Shown here in pieces: positions 1 to 8,047 of a stretch of DNA of 64,000 nucleotides (its first letter is position 1; each line of letters starts with the position of its first letter). The position numbers and the translations under genes are program-made. The stretch is from Streptomyces sp. NRRL B-24484 (GTDB taxonomy: Bacteria > Actinomycetota > Actinomycetes > Streptomycetales > Streptomycetaceae). The notes beneath the pieces were generated by a model, which saw only the letters and a program-made list of their open reading frames with translations, was not told the DNA's origin and searched no databases. The DNA is taken from contig NZ_JOAI01000013.1 in the NCBI RefSeq assembly GCF_000717715.1, positions 124,001 to 188,000 on the forward strand. The letters run 5' to 3'.

Positions 1-2
1 AG

Positions 3-698
3 CTCGCCGGCGGCGCCGCCACCCTGCTGGACGCGCTGCTGGAGACCGTCGGTCCGGACAACGGCACGGTGGTCGTCTACACCGCCTCGCCGGAGAACAG
101 CGACACCTCCCGGCTGGCCCGCGAGCTGACCGCCGGCATGACGCTGGAGGAGGAGGCGGCGCACAAGCGGTCGATGCCCCCCTACGACCGGGCGGCCACC
201 CGCACCTCGCCGGTGCTCGGCTGGTTCCCCGAGCACGTCCGCGCGCACGAGAAGGCGGTGCGCAGCGCCCATCCGCAGACCTCGTTCACGGCCGTCGGCG
301 GCCGGGCGGCCGAACTCATGGCCGGGCACCGGCTGGAGAGCCACCTCGGCCCGCACTCGCCCGCCCAGAAGCTGTACGACGACCCGGACGCCCGTGCGCT
401 GCTGATCGGCCTGCCGGTGTGGTGCTGCACCGCCTTCCACCTCGCCGAGTACCAGCTGCCGCACCCGCCCTCGCAGGTCTACGGCTGCGTGGTGCCCGAC
501 CCGGACGGCGGGAGCCACTGGGAGCACTTCAACGCCGTCAAGCTGGTCGACGAGCACTTCATGCCGATGGGCCCGGTGCTGGAGAAGACCGTCGCCGGGC
601 TCGTCAGCGGGCCCCTGGGCGATGCGGCGTGCTGGCTCGTGCCCGTTCGCGCCGGTGTCGATGCGGCGCGCAACTACATCGAAACGTGCGCCCGTTGA
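3..698 (+). CDS. AAC(3)-family N-acetyltransferase, 5' truncated by window edge
   Basis: The reading frame is open from the first bases of the window. It begins LAGGAATLLDALLETVG, the typical start region of the antibiotic N-acetyltransferase (AAC(3)) fold, so the true start lies to the left. About 231 residues are present; the family usually has 260-280. The family transfers acetyl from acetyl-CoA to an amine, classically the 3-amino group of aminoglycosides. The conserved central and C-terminal blocks are visible (LIGLPVWCCTAFHLAEY, then HWEHFNAV). It sits directly upstream of fxsC and in the same direction, which suggests it belongs to the Fxs locus and may not be a stand-alone resistance gene (inference). 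The true substrate is unknown. Confidence 0.85.
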   Translation, partial: LAGGAATLLDALLETVGPDNGTVVVYTASPENSDTSRLARELTAGMTLEEEAAHKRSMPPYDRAATRTSPVLGWFPEHVRAHEKAVRSAHPQTSFTAVGGRAAELMAGHRLESHLGPHSPAQKLYDDPDARALLIGLPVWCCTAFHLAEYQLPHPPSQVYGCVVPDPDGGSHWEHFNAVKLVDEHFMPMGPVLEKTVAGLVSGPLGDAACWLVPVRAGVDAARNYIETCAR

Positions 699-790
699 CA
701 CGTTCACGCGCTGTTCCGCCGGGGAAGGTCACCTTCCTAGACTGATCCCGTTCGGGGGTCGAGGTGCGGACGGTCTCGGGGGAGGCGCGT

Positions 791-2137
791 GTGAACAGCC
801 CGGGGGGATGGGGGAAGGACGCCTCGCGGCCGTACTTCTTCCTCAGCTACGCGCACACCCCGCGTGCCACCGGCAAGGCCGGCGACCCCAACCACTGGGT
901 GGCCAAGCTCTACGACGACCTCTGCGAGGCCATCACCGAGCTGACCGACGTCCCCGAGGGCATCCCGGTCGGCTTCATGGACCAGTCCATGCACCAGGGG
1001 CAGTTCTGGGCCGAACGCCTCTCCCGCGAACTCGCCGCCTGCCGGGTCTTCGTCCCCCTCTACTCGCCGCGCTACTTCAAGAGCCACGCCTGCGGCCAGG
1101 AGTGGCACATCTTCAGCCAGCGCCCGGTCTACCAGCGCTGGCAGGACGGCGAGGTGACGAGCGGCATCGTCCCGGTGCTCTGGGTCGCCATGGACCACTA
1201 CACGCTGCCCCGCTGCGCCAGTGAACTCCAGTTCAACCACGGGAGTTTCGGGCCCGACTACGCCGCCGAGGGCCTGTACGCGCTGATGAAGCTCACCGCG
1301 TACCGCTCCCAGTACGAACTCGCCGTCCACCGGCTCGCGCAGCGGATCGTCGAGGTCGCCGAGCGCACCATCATCCCGATCTCCCGGTCCGCCGCTTTCG
1401 AGGACCAGCCGAGTGCCTTCTCCGGCACCGAACCGCCCGGCAACACCCTGCGGATCTCGGTGTACTCCTACCGCCGGGGAGAACAACCGCCCGGCCGCAG
1501 CCCCGAGTTCTACGGCGCGCGGCGCACCGACTGGCAGCCGTACCGTCCGGAGTCCCGCCGCCCGCTCGCCGACGACGCCGTGGACGTCGCCCGCAGCATG
1601 GGGTTCCAGGCCTCCGTCCACGAGTTCGAGACCGAGGCCACCGCACTGCTCGGCGGCGCCGAGCCGACCTCGCCGGGCATCGTCCTGATCGACCGCTGGG
1701 CCCTCTACGACGGCCGCCGGCGCGACACCGTCCGCCGGCTCGACCAGCGCAATCCGGCCTGGATCACCACCCTCGAACCGTGGAACACCCAGGACGAGGA
1801 GAGCACCGCGCAGGACGAGGAGCTCACCCGTCTCAGCGACGACGTGCTGCGCTCCGCCCGGGCCCGGCGGCCCACCCTCCGCGGCGGCGGCTCCGGCGTG
1901 CCCGGCAGCCTGGAGGCCTTCCGCGGCGAGATGGAGTGGGCGGTGATCCGCGCCAACCAGGGCTTCGAACGCCGGGACGGGCCGAAGACCCAGCACCTGC
2001 CGGCCCCGCGCAGACCCAGCCTGCGGGGCGACTTCGACACCGGGCAGCGGACCCGCACCGTGCCGCTCGACGCACCAGTGGACGACGAGGACGGCGGAGG
2101 CACCGGAAGGGCCGCGCCGGGGGGAGGACAGCCATGA
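791..2137 (+). CDS. fxsC: TIR-like protein FxsC (FxSxx-COOH system)
   Basis: The protein has 448 residues. The N-terminal TIR-like domain starts YFFLSYAHTP (residues 15-24). The segment SPRYFKSHACGQEW (92-105) matches the TIR alphaC region, and E104 sits where TIR NAD hydrolases carry their catalytic glutamate. A second alpha/beta region follows (residues about 230-350), then a charged tail. The order FxsC then FxsT is typical of FxSxx-COOH peptide loci, where the biochemical role of FxsC is not established. I chose the GTG at 791 because GGGGGAGG lies 5-6 bases upstream; a GTG at 764 adds nine residues with a poorer ribosome site. The stop overlaps the fxsT start (ATGA), so the two are probably translationally coupled. 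Confidence 0.85.
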   Translation: MNSPGGWGKDASRPYFFLSYAHTPRATGKAGDPNHWVAKLYDDLCEAITELTDVPEGIPVGFMDQSMHQGQFWAERLSRELAACRVFVPLYSPRYFKSHACGQEWHIFSQRPVYQRWQDGEVTSGIVPVLWVAMDHYTLPRCASELQFNHGSFGPDYAAEGLYALMKLTAYRSQYELAVHRLAQRIVEVAERTIIPISRSAAFEDQPSAFSGTEPPGNTLRISVYSYRRGEQPPGRSPEFYGARRTDWQPYRPESRRPLADDAVDVARSMGFQASVHEFETEATALLGGAEPTSPGIVLIDRWALYDGRRRDTVRRLDQRNPAWITTLEPWNTQDEESTAQDEELTRLSDDVLRSARARRPTLRGGGSGVPGSLEAFRGEMEWAVIRANQGFERRDGPKTQHLPAPRRPSLRGDFDTGQRTRTVPLDAPVDDEDGGGTGRAAPGGGQP

Positions 2138-5100
2138 GCAACAGCCAGACCTGGCCCGCCGCGGCGGTCCGCCGCACCGGGCCCGAACCGGTCGCCGACA
2201 CCCGCTCCGACGAGGACCGGCAGGGCCGGATCGTCACCTTCTACTCGTACAAGGGCGGCACCGGCCGCACCATGGCGCTGGCGAACACCGCCTGGATCCT
2301 TGCGGCGAACGGGTTCCGGGTGCTGACCGTCGACTGGGACCTGGAGGCACCCGGCCTCGGCCGGTTCTTCCACCCCTTCCTCAACCAGGCCGCCGTCGAC
2401 GGCACCACCGGCATGATGGACCTCTTCGCCGACTACTACGACGAGGCCCGCCGCCCCGTCGAACGCGCCGTCGACTGGCACGAGGACTTCGCCCGGATCC
2501 ACCCGCACGCCATCTCGCTCTCCTGGCGCTTCCCCGGCACCGGCGGCCTCGACTACGTGCCGGCCGGCCAGGTCAACCGGGACTACTCCGCCAACCGGAT
2601 CGACTGGGACGACTTCTACGAGCGCTACGACGGCCAGCGGTTCCTGCAGTCGCTGCGCCAGGACATGAAGCACCACTACGACTACGTCCTGATCGACAGC
2701 CGCACCGGCCTCACCGACACCGCCGACATCTGCACCGTCGAGATGCCCGACGACCTGGTCGTCTGCTTCACCCTCAGCGACCAGAGCATCGACGGCGCCG
2801 CCCGGATCGCGCACACCGTCGACGGCCGGTACGCCGACCGCGGGATCCGCATCCTGCCGGTGCCGATGCGCATCGACGAGAACGAGAAGGAGAAGGCCGA
2901 CGCCGGCCGGGCGCACGCCCGGATCCGCTTCTCCGGCCTCCCCGTCGGCCTCGCCGAGCCCGAACTCGCCCAGTACTGGGCCTCCGTGGAGATCCCGTAC
3001 CGGCCGTTCTACTCCTACGAGGAGATCCTCGCCCCGTTCGGCGACGCGCCGGGCCAGCCCGCCTCGCTGCTCTCCGCCTGCGAGCGGCTCACCGCCGTGC
3101 TCACCCGGGACCGGGTCACCGCGCTGCCGCCGATGGACGAGCTCGAACGGCTCCGCAACCTCGACTCGTTCATCCGGCGCAGGCCCACCGCCCCCGCCGA
3201 CCTCTACCTCAGCTTCGTGCCCGAGGACCGCGTCTGGGCCGACTGGATCGCCTCCGTACTCTCCGACGCGGGCTTCCGGGTGGTCTCCCGCGACCTCGGC
3301 GTCGGCGCCGACCCGCGCTCCTCCACCGAACAGGGCATCGACGCCGCCTACCGCACCGTCGCGGTGCTCTCCTCCGCGTACCTCGTCTCGCCGCAGGCCC
3401 AGGCCCTGTGGGAACGCGCCGTCGGCGGGGACCCGGCCGGCACCCGCCGCCAGGTCATCCCCGTCCGCGTCGGCGACGTCCGGCTCACCGCGCCGTTCAA
3501 CAACCGCAACCCCGTCGACCTGGTCGGCCGCGACGAGACACAGGCCGCCGTCACCCTGCTCCGCGCCCTCGGGCACACCGACCCCGCACCGGTCGAGCGC
3601 AGCCCCGGCAGCCCGCGCTTCCCCGGCACCCGGCCCACCTACTGGTCGGTGCCGCAGCGCAACCCGTCCTTCACCGGCCGCGCCAAGGTCCTGGACGACC
3701 TGCGCGAGCAGCTGGTCGGCGGCCCGACCGCGGTGCTGCCCACCCCGCAGACCCTGTACGGCCTCGGCGGCGTCGGCAAGACCCAGGTCGCCCTGGAGTA
3801 CGCCCACCGCTTCATGTCCCACTACGACCTGGTCTGGTGGATCGACGCCGAGCAGGCCGAGTCCGTCGTCCTCTCGCTCGCCGAACTCGCCGACAGACTG
3901 GGCCTGCGCGTCGGCGAGAGCGTCAACGAGGCGGCCGAGTCCGCCCGCGAGGCGCTGCGCCGCGGCGCCCCCACCTCCCGCTGGCTGCTGATCTTCGACA
4001 ACGCCGACGAGCCCTCCGAGGTCCGCCGGTACTTCCCCGGCGGCTCCGGCCACATCCTCATCACCTCGCGCAACCAGGGCTGGTCCGGCCAGGCCGGGGT
4101 GCTCGGCGTCGACGTCTTCACCCGCGGCGAGAGCATCGACCACCTGCGCCGCCGGGTCCGCGGGCTCACCCGCCAGGACGCCGACCGGGTCGCCGAGGCC
4201 GTCGGCGACCTGCCGCTCGCCGTCGAGGTCGCCGCCGCCTGGCTGGAGACCACCCGAACCCCGGTCGACACCTACGTCGCCCAGCTGCAGGCCGAGGCCA
4301 CCAAGGCGCTCGCCGCCGGCGAGACGCCCGTCGACTACCCGACCCCGGTCGGCGCCACCTGGAACGTCTCCATCACCCGGCTGCGCGAGCAGTCCCCGGC
4401 CGCCGTCCGGCTGCTCCAGCTGTGCGCCTTCTTCGCCCCCGAGCCGATCTCGCTCACGCTCTTCTACAACGAGCAGATGACCCGGGCGCTCGCCCCCTAC
4501 GACGACGAGCTGACCGACAGCTTCATGCTCGGCAAGGTGATCCAGGCGGTCAGCCGCTACGCGCTCGCCAAGACCGACGCCGCCAGCAACAGCTTCCAGG
4601 TGCACCGGCTCGTCCAGGCCGTCGTCCGCAGCGGCATGACGGAGGCCGAACGCCAGGACGCCATGCACGACGTGCACCGCATCCTGGTCAGCGCCCGGCC
4701 CTCGCTCGGCGACACCGACGACCCCGGCAACTGGCCGGCCTTCGAGAAGATCTGGCCGCACCTCACCCCCTCGCGCGCCCAGGACTGCGACGAGCGCGAG
4801 ACCCGCGAACTGCTCATCGACCGCGTCCGCTACCTGTGGAAGCGCGTCGACCTCGACCGCGCGATGACCCTCGCCCGCACCCTCGACGCCACCTGGACGG
4901 CCCGCTACGCCACCGAGACCAGCAACGCCGAACGGCGCTTCCTGCGCCGCCAGATGCTCAGCCTCAACTTCCAGCTCGCCAACGTGCTGCGCTCGCAGGG
5001 CGCGTACAGCGAGGCGCTGGAGCTCGACCGCGCCACCCTCGCCGGACAGAAGGAACTCCTCGGCGACCACAACGCCTTCACCCTGATGACGGCCGGCTCG

Positions 5101-6147
5101 CTCGGCGCCGACCTGCGCAACCTCGGCCGGTTCCAGGAGGCGCTGATCCTGGACATCGACACCTACAACCAGTTCCGCGACCTGTTCGGCGACGACAACC
5201 CGCGCACCCTGTCGGTGGCCAACAACCTCGCCATCGACCACCGGCTGGTCGGCAACTCCCAGCTCGCCCGCGACCTCGACCAGGAGACCTTCGACCGGCG
5301 CGCCGCGGTGCTCGGCCCGCGCCACCCGTACACCCTCTCCAGCAAGTCCAACCTCGCCCGCGACCTGCGCGAGATGGGCGACTACAAGGGCTCCGTCGAA
5401 CTGCTCCGCGAGGTCACCGAGGTCCTCGACGAGATCCTCCAGCCCGACGCACCGGAGAACCTCCGCAACGCCAAGTCGCTCGCCGTCTCGCTCCGCCGGG
5501 CCGGCGAGGGCCGCGAGGCCCGCCGCCTCACCGAGCAGACCTACGAGCGGTACGTCGACCGGTACGGCCCGGACAACGCGGACGCCCTCGCCTGCCGGCT
5601 CAACCTCGCCGCCGACCACAGCGCCGCCGGCGACAAGGAGACCGCCCGCGACATCGCCGCCGCCGCCTACGAGGGCTACCGGCGGCTGCACGGCGACCAG
5701 CACCCCTTCACCGCCGTCTGCCAGAACAACCTCGCCATCTACCTGCGCGGCAGCGGCGACGTCGCCGGGGCCATCCGGCACAACGAGGAGGCCGTCGCCG
5801 GACTCGCCCACTCGCTCGCCCCCGACCACCCGTACACCCTCAACGCCACCATCAACCTCGCCAACGCCTACGCCGACGACCACCAGCTCGGCCGGGCCGA
5901 GGAACTCGGCCGCTCCGCCTACGCGGGCCTGCACAACCGCTACGGCCCCGGCCACCCCGACGCCGTGGTCTGCTGGCTCAACCTCGCCATCACCCTGCGC
6001 GCCTCCGGGCGCCAGGAGGAGGCCGAGGCCCTGCGCCGGCAGTCGATCACCGCGCTGATCGAGCTCTTCGGGGACGACCACCCGACGATCGTCTCCGCGC
6101 GCGGCTGGCAGCGGATCAACCGCGACCTCGAACCGCAGCCGCTCTGA
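2134..6147 (+). CDS. fxsT: FxsT: MinD-like ATPase + TIR + NB-ARC + TPR protein
   Basis: This 1337-residue multidomain protein has four parts. A MinD/ParA-like P-loop domain opens it, with KGGTGRT at residues 40-46 and a GFRVLTVDWDLEAPGLG strand. A TIR-like domain starts near residue 354 (LYLSFVPEDRVWADWI). An NB-ARC/STAND ATPase follows, with P-loop GLGGVGKT ending at 550 and a Walker B-like LLIFDNAD. From about residue 940 to the end there are Kinesin-light-chain-type TPRs, recognisable by repeated NLA and HPYTLS/HPFT motifs. In the TIR domain the position of the catalytic glutamate reads Leu425 (SSAYLVSPQAQALWE), so NAD cleavage by this copy is doubtful. The architecture resembles STAND sensors and matches FxsT of FxSxx-COOH loci. 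ATGA overlap with fxsC indicates coupled synthesis. Its role in peptide maturation, sensing or immunity is not known. Confidence 0.9.
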   Translation: MSNSQTWPAAAVRRTGPEPVADTRSDEDRQGRIVTFYSYKGGTGRTMALANTAWILAANGFRVLTVDWDLEAPGLGRFFHPFLNQAAVDGTTGMMDLFADYYDEARRPVERAVDWHEDFARIHPHAISLSWRFPGTGGLDYVPAGQVNRDYSANRIDWDDFYERYDGQRFLQSLRQDMKHHYDYVLIDSRTGLTDTADICTVEMPDDLVVCFTLSDQSIDGAARIAHTVDGRYADRGIRILPVPMRIDENEKEKADAGRAHARIRFSGLPVGLAEPELAQYWASVEIPYRPFYSYEEILAPFGDAPGQPASLLSACERLTAVLTRDRVTALPPMDELERLRNLDSFIRRRPTAPADLYLSFVPEDRVWADWIASVLSDAGFRVVSRDLGVGADPRSSTEQGIDAAYRTVAVLSSAYLVSPQAQALWERAVGGDPAGTRRQVIPVRVGDVRLTAPFNNRNPVDLVGRDETQAAVTLLRALGHTDPAPVERSPGSPRFPGTRPTYWSVPQRNPSFTGRAKVLDDLREQLVGGPTAVLPTPQTLYGLGGVGKTQVALEYAHRFMSHYDLVWWIDAEQAESVVLSLAELADRLGLRVGESVNEAAESAREALRRGAPTSRWLLIFDNADEPSEVRRYFPGGSGHILITSRNQGWSGQAGVLGVDVFTRGESIDHLRRRVRGLTRQDADRVAEAVGDLPLAVEVAAAWLETTRTPVDTYVAQLQAEATKALAAGETPVDYPTPVGATWNVSITRLREQSPAAVRLLQLCAFFAPEPISLTLFYNEQMTRALAPYDDELTDSFMLGKVIQAVSRYALAKTDAASNSFQVHRLVQAVVRSGMTEAERQDAMHDVHRILVSARPSLGDTDDPGNWPAFEKIWPHLTPSRAQDCDERETRELLIDRVRYLWKRVDLDRAMTLARTLDATWTARYATETSNAERRFLRRQMLSLNFQLANVLRSQGAYSEALELDRATLAGQKELLGDHNAFTLMTAGSLGADLRNLGRFQEALILDIDTYNQFRDLFGDDNPRTLSVANNLAIDHRLVGNSQLARDLDQETFDRRAAVLGPRHPYTLSSKSNLARDLREMGDYKGSVELLREVTEVLDEILQPDAPENLRNAKSLAVSLRRAGEGREARRLTEQTYERYVDRYGPDNADALACRLNLAADHSAAGDKETARDIAAAAYEGYRRLHGDQHPFTAVCQNNLAIYLRGSGDVAGAIRHNEEAVAGLAHSLAPDHPYTLNATINLANAYADDHQLGRAEELGRSAYAGLHNRYGPGHPDAVVCWLNLAITLRASGRQEEAEALRRQSITALIELFGDDHPTIVSARGWQRINRDLEPQPL

Positions 6148-6189
6148 CGGACCGGGCCGGCCGTCCCGTCGGCCGGCCCGGCCGGGGTG

Positions 6190-6203
6190 TAGCGTGCGGC
6201 GGG
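6190..6203 (+). promoter_or_regulatory. -10 box of a leaderless promoter
   Basis: TAGCGT (6190-6195) is followed after seven bases by the GTG at 6203. This is the usual spacing of an actinobacterial leaderless promoter, where transcription starts on the first base of the start codon. I see no clear -35 and no ribosome-binding site. Confidence 0.5.
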
Positions 6204-7201
6204 TGAACGAGCACCCGCCCCGGCCCGCCGTCCTGGTCACCCGCCGGCTCGCGCCCGGGGTGGTGGACCGCCTCGCCACCGCCTGCGAGCTGCGGCACCA
6301 CGACAGCGAGGAGCCGCTGCCCCGTGCCGACCTGCTCGCCGCCGCGGCCGGCTGCACCGCGCTGCTCACCACCCTCGACGACGCCGTCGACACCGAACTC
6401 CTCGACGCGGCCGGCCCCGGCCTGCGGCTGGTGGCGAACCATGCGGTCGGCACCCACAACATCGACCACGCCGCCTGTGCGGCGCGCGGCGTCGCCGTCT
6501 CCCACACCCCCGGCGTGCTGACCGAGTCCACCGCCGACATGGCCTGGGCCCTGCTGCTCGCCGCCACCCGGCGGCTCGGCGAGGGCGAGCGGCTGCTGCG
6601 CTCCGGCCGGCCCTGGGCCTGGGCGCCGACCTTCCTGCTCGGCGTCGAGCTCTCCGGCACCCCGCTCGGCATCCTCGGCATGGGCCGGATCGGGCAGGCC
6701 GTCGCCCGCCGGGCCGCCGGCTTCGGCATGCCGGTCGGCTACCACAACCGCAACCGGCTCCCCGCCGACCTCGAACAGGGCGCCCGCCACCTGCCGCTCG
6801 ACGACCTGCTGGCGAGCTCCCCCGTCCTGGTGGTGACCGCCCCGCTGTCCGCCGCCACCCGCCACCTGATCGACGCCGAGCGGATCGCACGGATGCCCGC
6901 CGGAGCCGTCCTGGTCAGCATGACCGCGGGCGTGGTCGACGAGGAGGCGGTGGCCGCCGCCCTCGCCTCCGGTCACCTGTTCGCCGCCGCCGTCGACAAC
7001 TTCGAGCACGAGCCGGCCGTCCCCGCGGCGCTGCTCGCCCAGGAGCGCGCCGTGCTCGCCCCGCACCTCGGCAGCGCCACCGTCCGGACCCGCCGGGCCA
7101 TGGGCGACCTGGCCGTGGACAACGTGCTCGCCGTGCTGGCCGGGGCGGAACCGCCGACCCGGGTCAGCCCGCCGCCGCCCACTGCAACGCCTCGGTCATG
7201 A
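6203..7201 (+). CDS. D-isomer-specific 2-hydroxyacid dehydrogenase family protein
   Basis: The protein has 332 residues and two Rossmann-like lobes. The NAD-binding loop GILGMGRIG is clear, followed by the conserved DNFEHEP (Glu) and APHLGSAT (His) blocks of the catalytic triad. The block normally reading ARGxxVDExAL reads MTAGVVDEEAV here, so the substrate-binding, catalytic arginine is replaced by Thr241. Classical 2-ketoacid reduction may therefore be weak or altered. I chose the GTG at 6203 because a -10 box lies seven bases upstream; the GTG at 6194 is in the same frame but sits inside that box. The 3' end overlaps the convergent hydrolase gene by 38 bases. Confidence 0.85.
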   Translation: MNEHPPRPAVLVTRRLAPGVVDRLATACELRHHDSEEPLPRADLLAAAAGCTALLTTLDDAVDTELLDAAGPGLRLVANHAVGTHNIDHAACAARGVAVSHTPGVLTESTADMAWALLLAATRRLGEGERLLRSGRPWAWAPTFLLGVELSGTPLGILGMGRIGQAVARRAAGFGMPVGYHNRNRLPADLEQGARHLPLDDLLASSPVLVVTAPLSAATRHLIDAERIARMPAGAVLVSMTAGVVDEEAVAAALASGHLFAAAVDNFEHEPAVPAALLAQERAVLAPHLGSATVRTRRAMGDLAVDNVLAVLAGAEPPTRVSPPPPTATPRS

Positions 7202-8033
7202 CCTTGAGCGCACCGAAGTGCGCCGCCCCCGGCTCCAGGTAGAGGTCGGCCCCCGGGATCTGGTCGGCCAGCCACCGCGAGTGGTCCACCGGCGAGAACT
7301 GGTCGTCCGCGCCGTGCCAGAGCCGGGTCGGCACCCGGATCGACGAGACCTCGAAGCCCCACGGGGTGGTGAACGCCAGCACGTCGTCGATCCAGCCGTC
7401 CGCACCGTGCCGGAACGCCTCCTGGTACGTGGCCAGCAGCATCCGCCGGATGCCCGCGTCGGAGACCAGCGCCCGGTCGGTCGGCGGCAGCTCCGGCACC
7501 AGATCGTTGATCAACGCGTGCGGGTCGTCCCGGATCAGCCCGGACCGGAAGCGGAAGGTGTCGGCGAAGTGCTCCTCGCCGCGCTCGACGTCCGTGTACT
7601 CCCGCACGTTGGACGCCGTCATCCCGCCGTACCAGTCCAGCCCCTCGGCGTGCCGCGGCGCCAGGCTCACCAGGGCCGCCACCCGGGCCACCCGATCCGG
7701 CAGCAGTGCCGCGCAGGCCAGCGCGTGCGGACCGCCGCCCGACCGGCCGAGCACCGCGAAGCCGTCCAGCCCCAGGGCGTCCGCGATCGCCACCACGTCC
7801 TCGGCCGCCGCGGCCACCAGCCGGCCCTGCCGCCGGGTGGATTCGCCGTAGCCGGGCCGGTCGAAGGAGATCAACCGCATCCCGAGCCGCGCCAGCACGC
7901 TGCTGCGCGGCACCGGCCCCACCCTGCTGCCGGGCGTGCCGTGCAGCAGGAACACCGGCTTCCCGTACGGATCACCGGTGGTCTCGACCGCCAGCCTCCG
8001 CCCCCCCGCGGCCTCGACCAGTCGTCGTACCAC
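7164..8033 (-). CDS. alpha/beta hydrolase
   Basis: The protein has 289 residues and a standard alpha/beta hydrolase fold. The oxyanion region is VFLLHGTPGSR, with the HG at 31-32. The nucleophile elbow is GRSGGG, with Ser98. The acid is in LWHGADDQ and the catalytic histidine in GAAHFG near the C-terminus. The FDRPGYGES segment is typical of the esterase/epoxide-hydrolase-like branch. No lipid or substrate specificity can be read from the sequence. The GTG start is preceded by GGAGG at a good distance. It lies 14 bases downstream of the SLATT gene and on the same strand, so the two probably form an operon. Confidence 0.85.
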   Translation of the reverse strand: MVRRLVEAAGGRRLAVETTGDPYGKPVFLLHGTPGSRVGPVPRSSVLARLGMRLISFDRPGYGESTRRQGRLVAAAAEDVVAIADALGLDGFAVLGRSGGGPHALACAALLPDRVARVAALVSLAPRHAEGLDWYGGMTASNVREYTDVERGEEHFADTFRFRSGLIRDDPHALINDLVPELPPTDRALVSDAGIRRMLLATYQEAFRHGADGWIDDVLAFTTPWGFEVSSIRVPTRLWHGADDQFSPVDHSRWLADQIPGADLYLEPGAAHFGALKVMTEALQWAAAG

Positions 8034-8047
8034 GCAGTTCCTCCAGG

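Noticed and set aside
695..742. TTGACA (695-700) with TAGACT (737-742) as a promoter for fxsC
   Set aside because: The spacing of 36 bases is far too long for one promoter. TAGACT alone may be a -10 but has no matching -35.
3408..6206. A 932-codon plus-strand frame inside fxsT
   Set aside because: The translation is Arg/Pro/Ala-rich and out of frame with the TPR and NB-ARC motifs.
1705..6729. A 1674-codon open frame on the minus strand opposite fxsC/fxsT
   Set aside because: It is a codon-bias shadow: the translation is low-complexity Gly/Val/Asp/Ala without domains, while the plus strand encodes clear FxsT domains.
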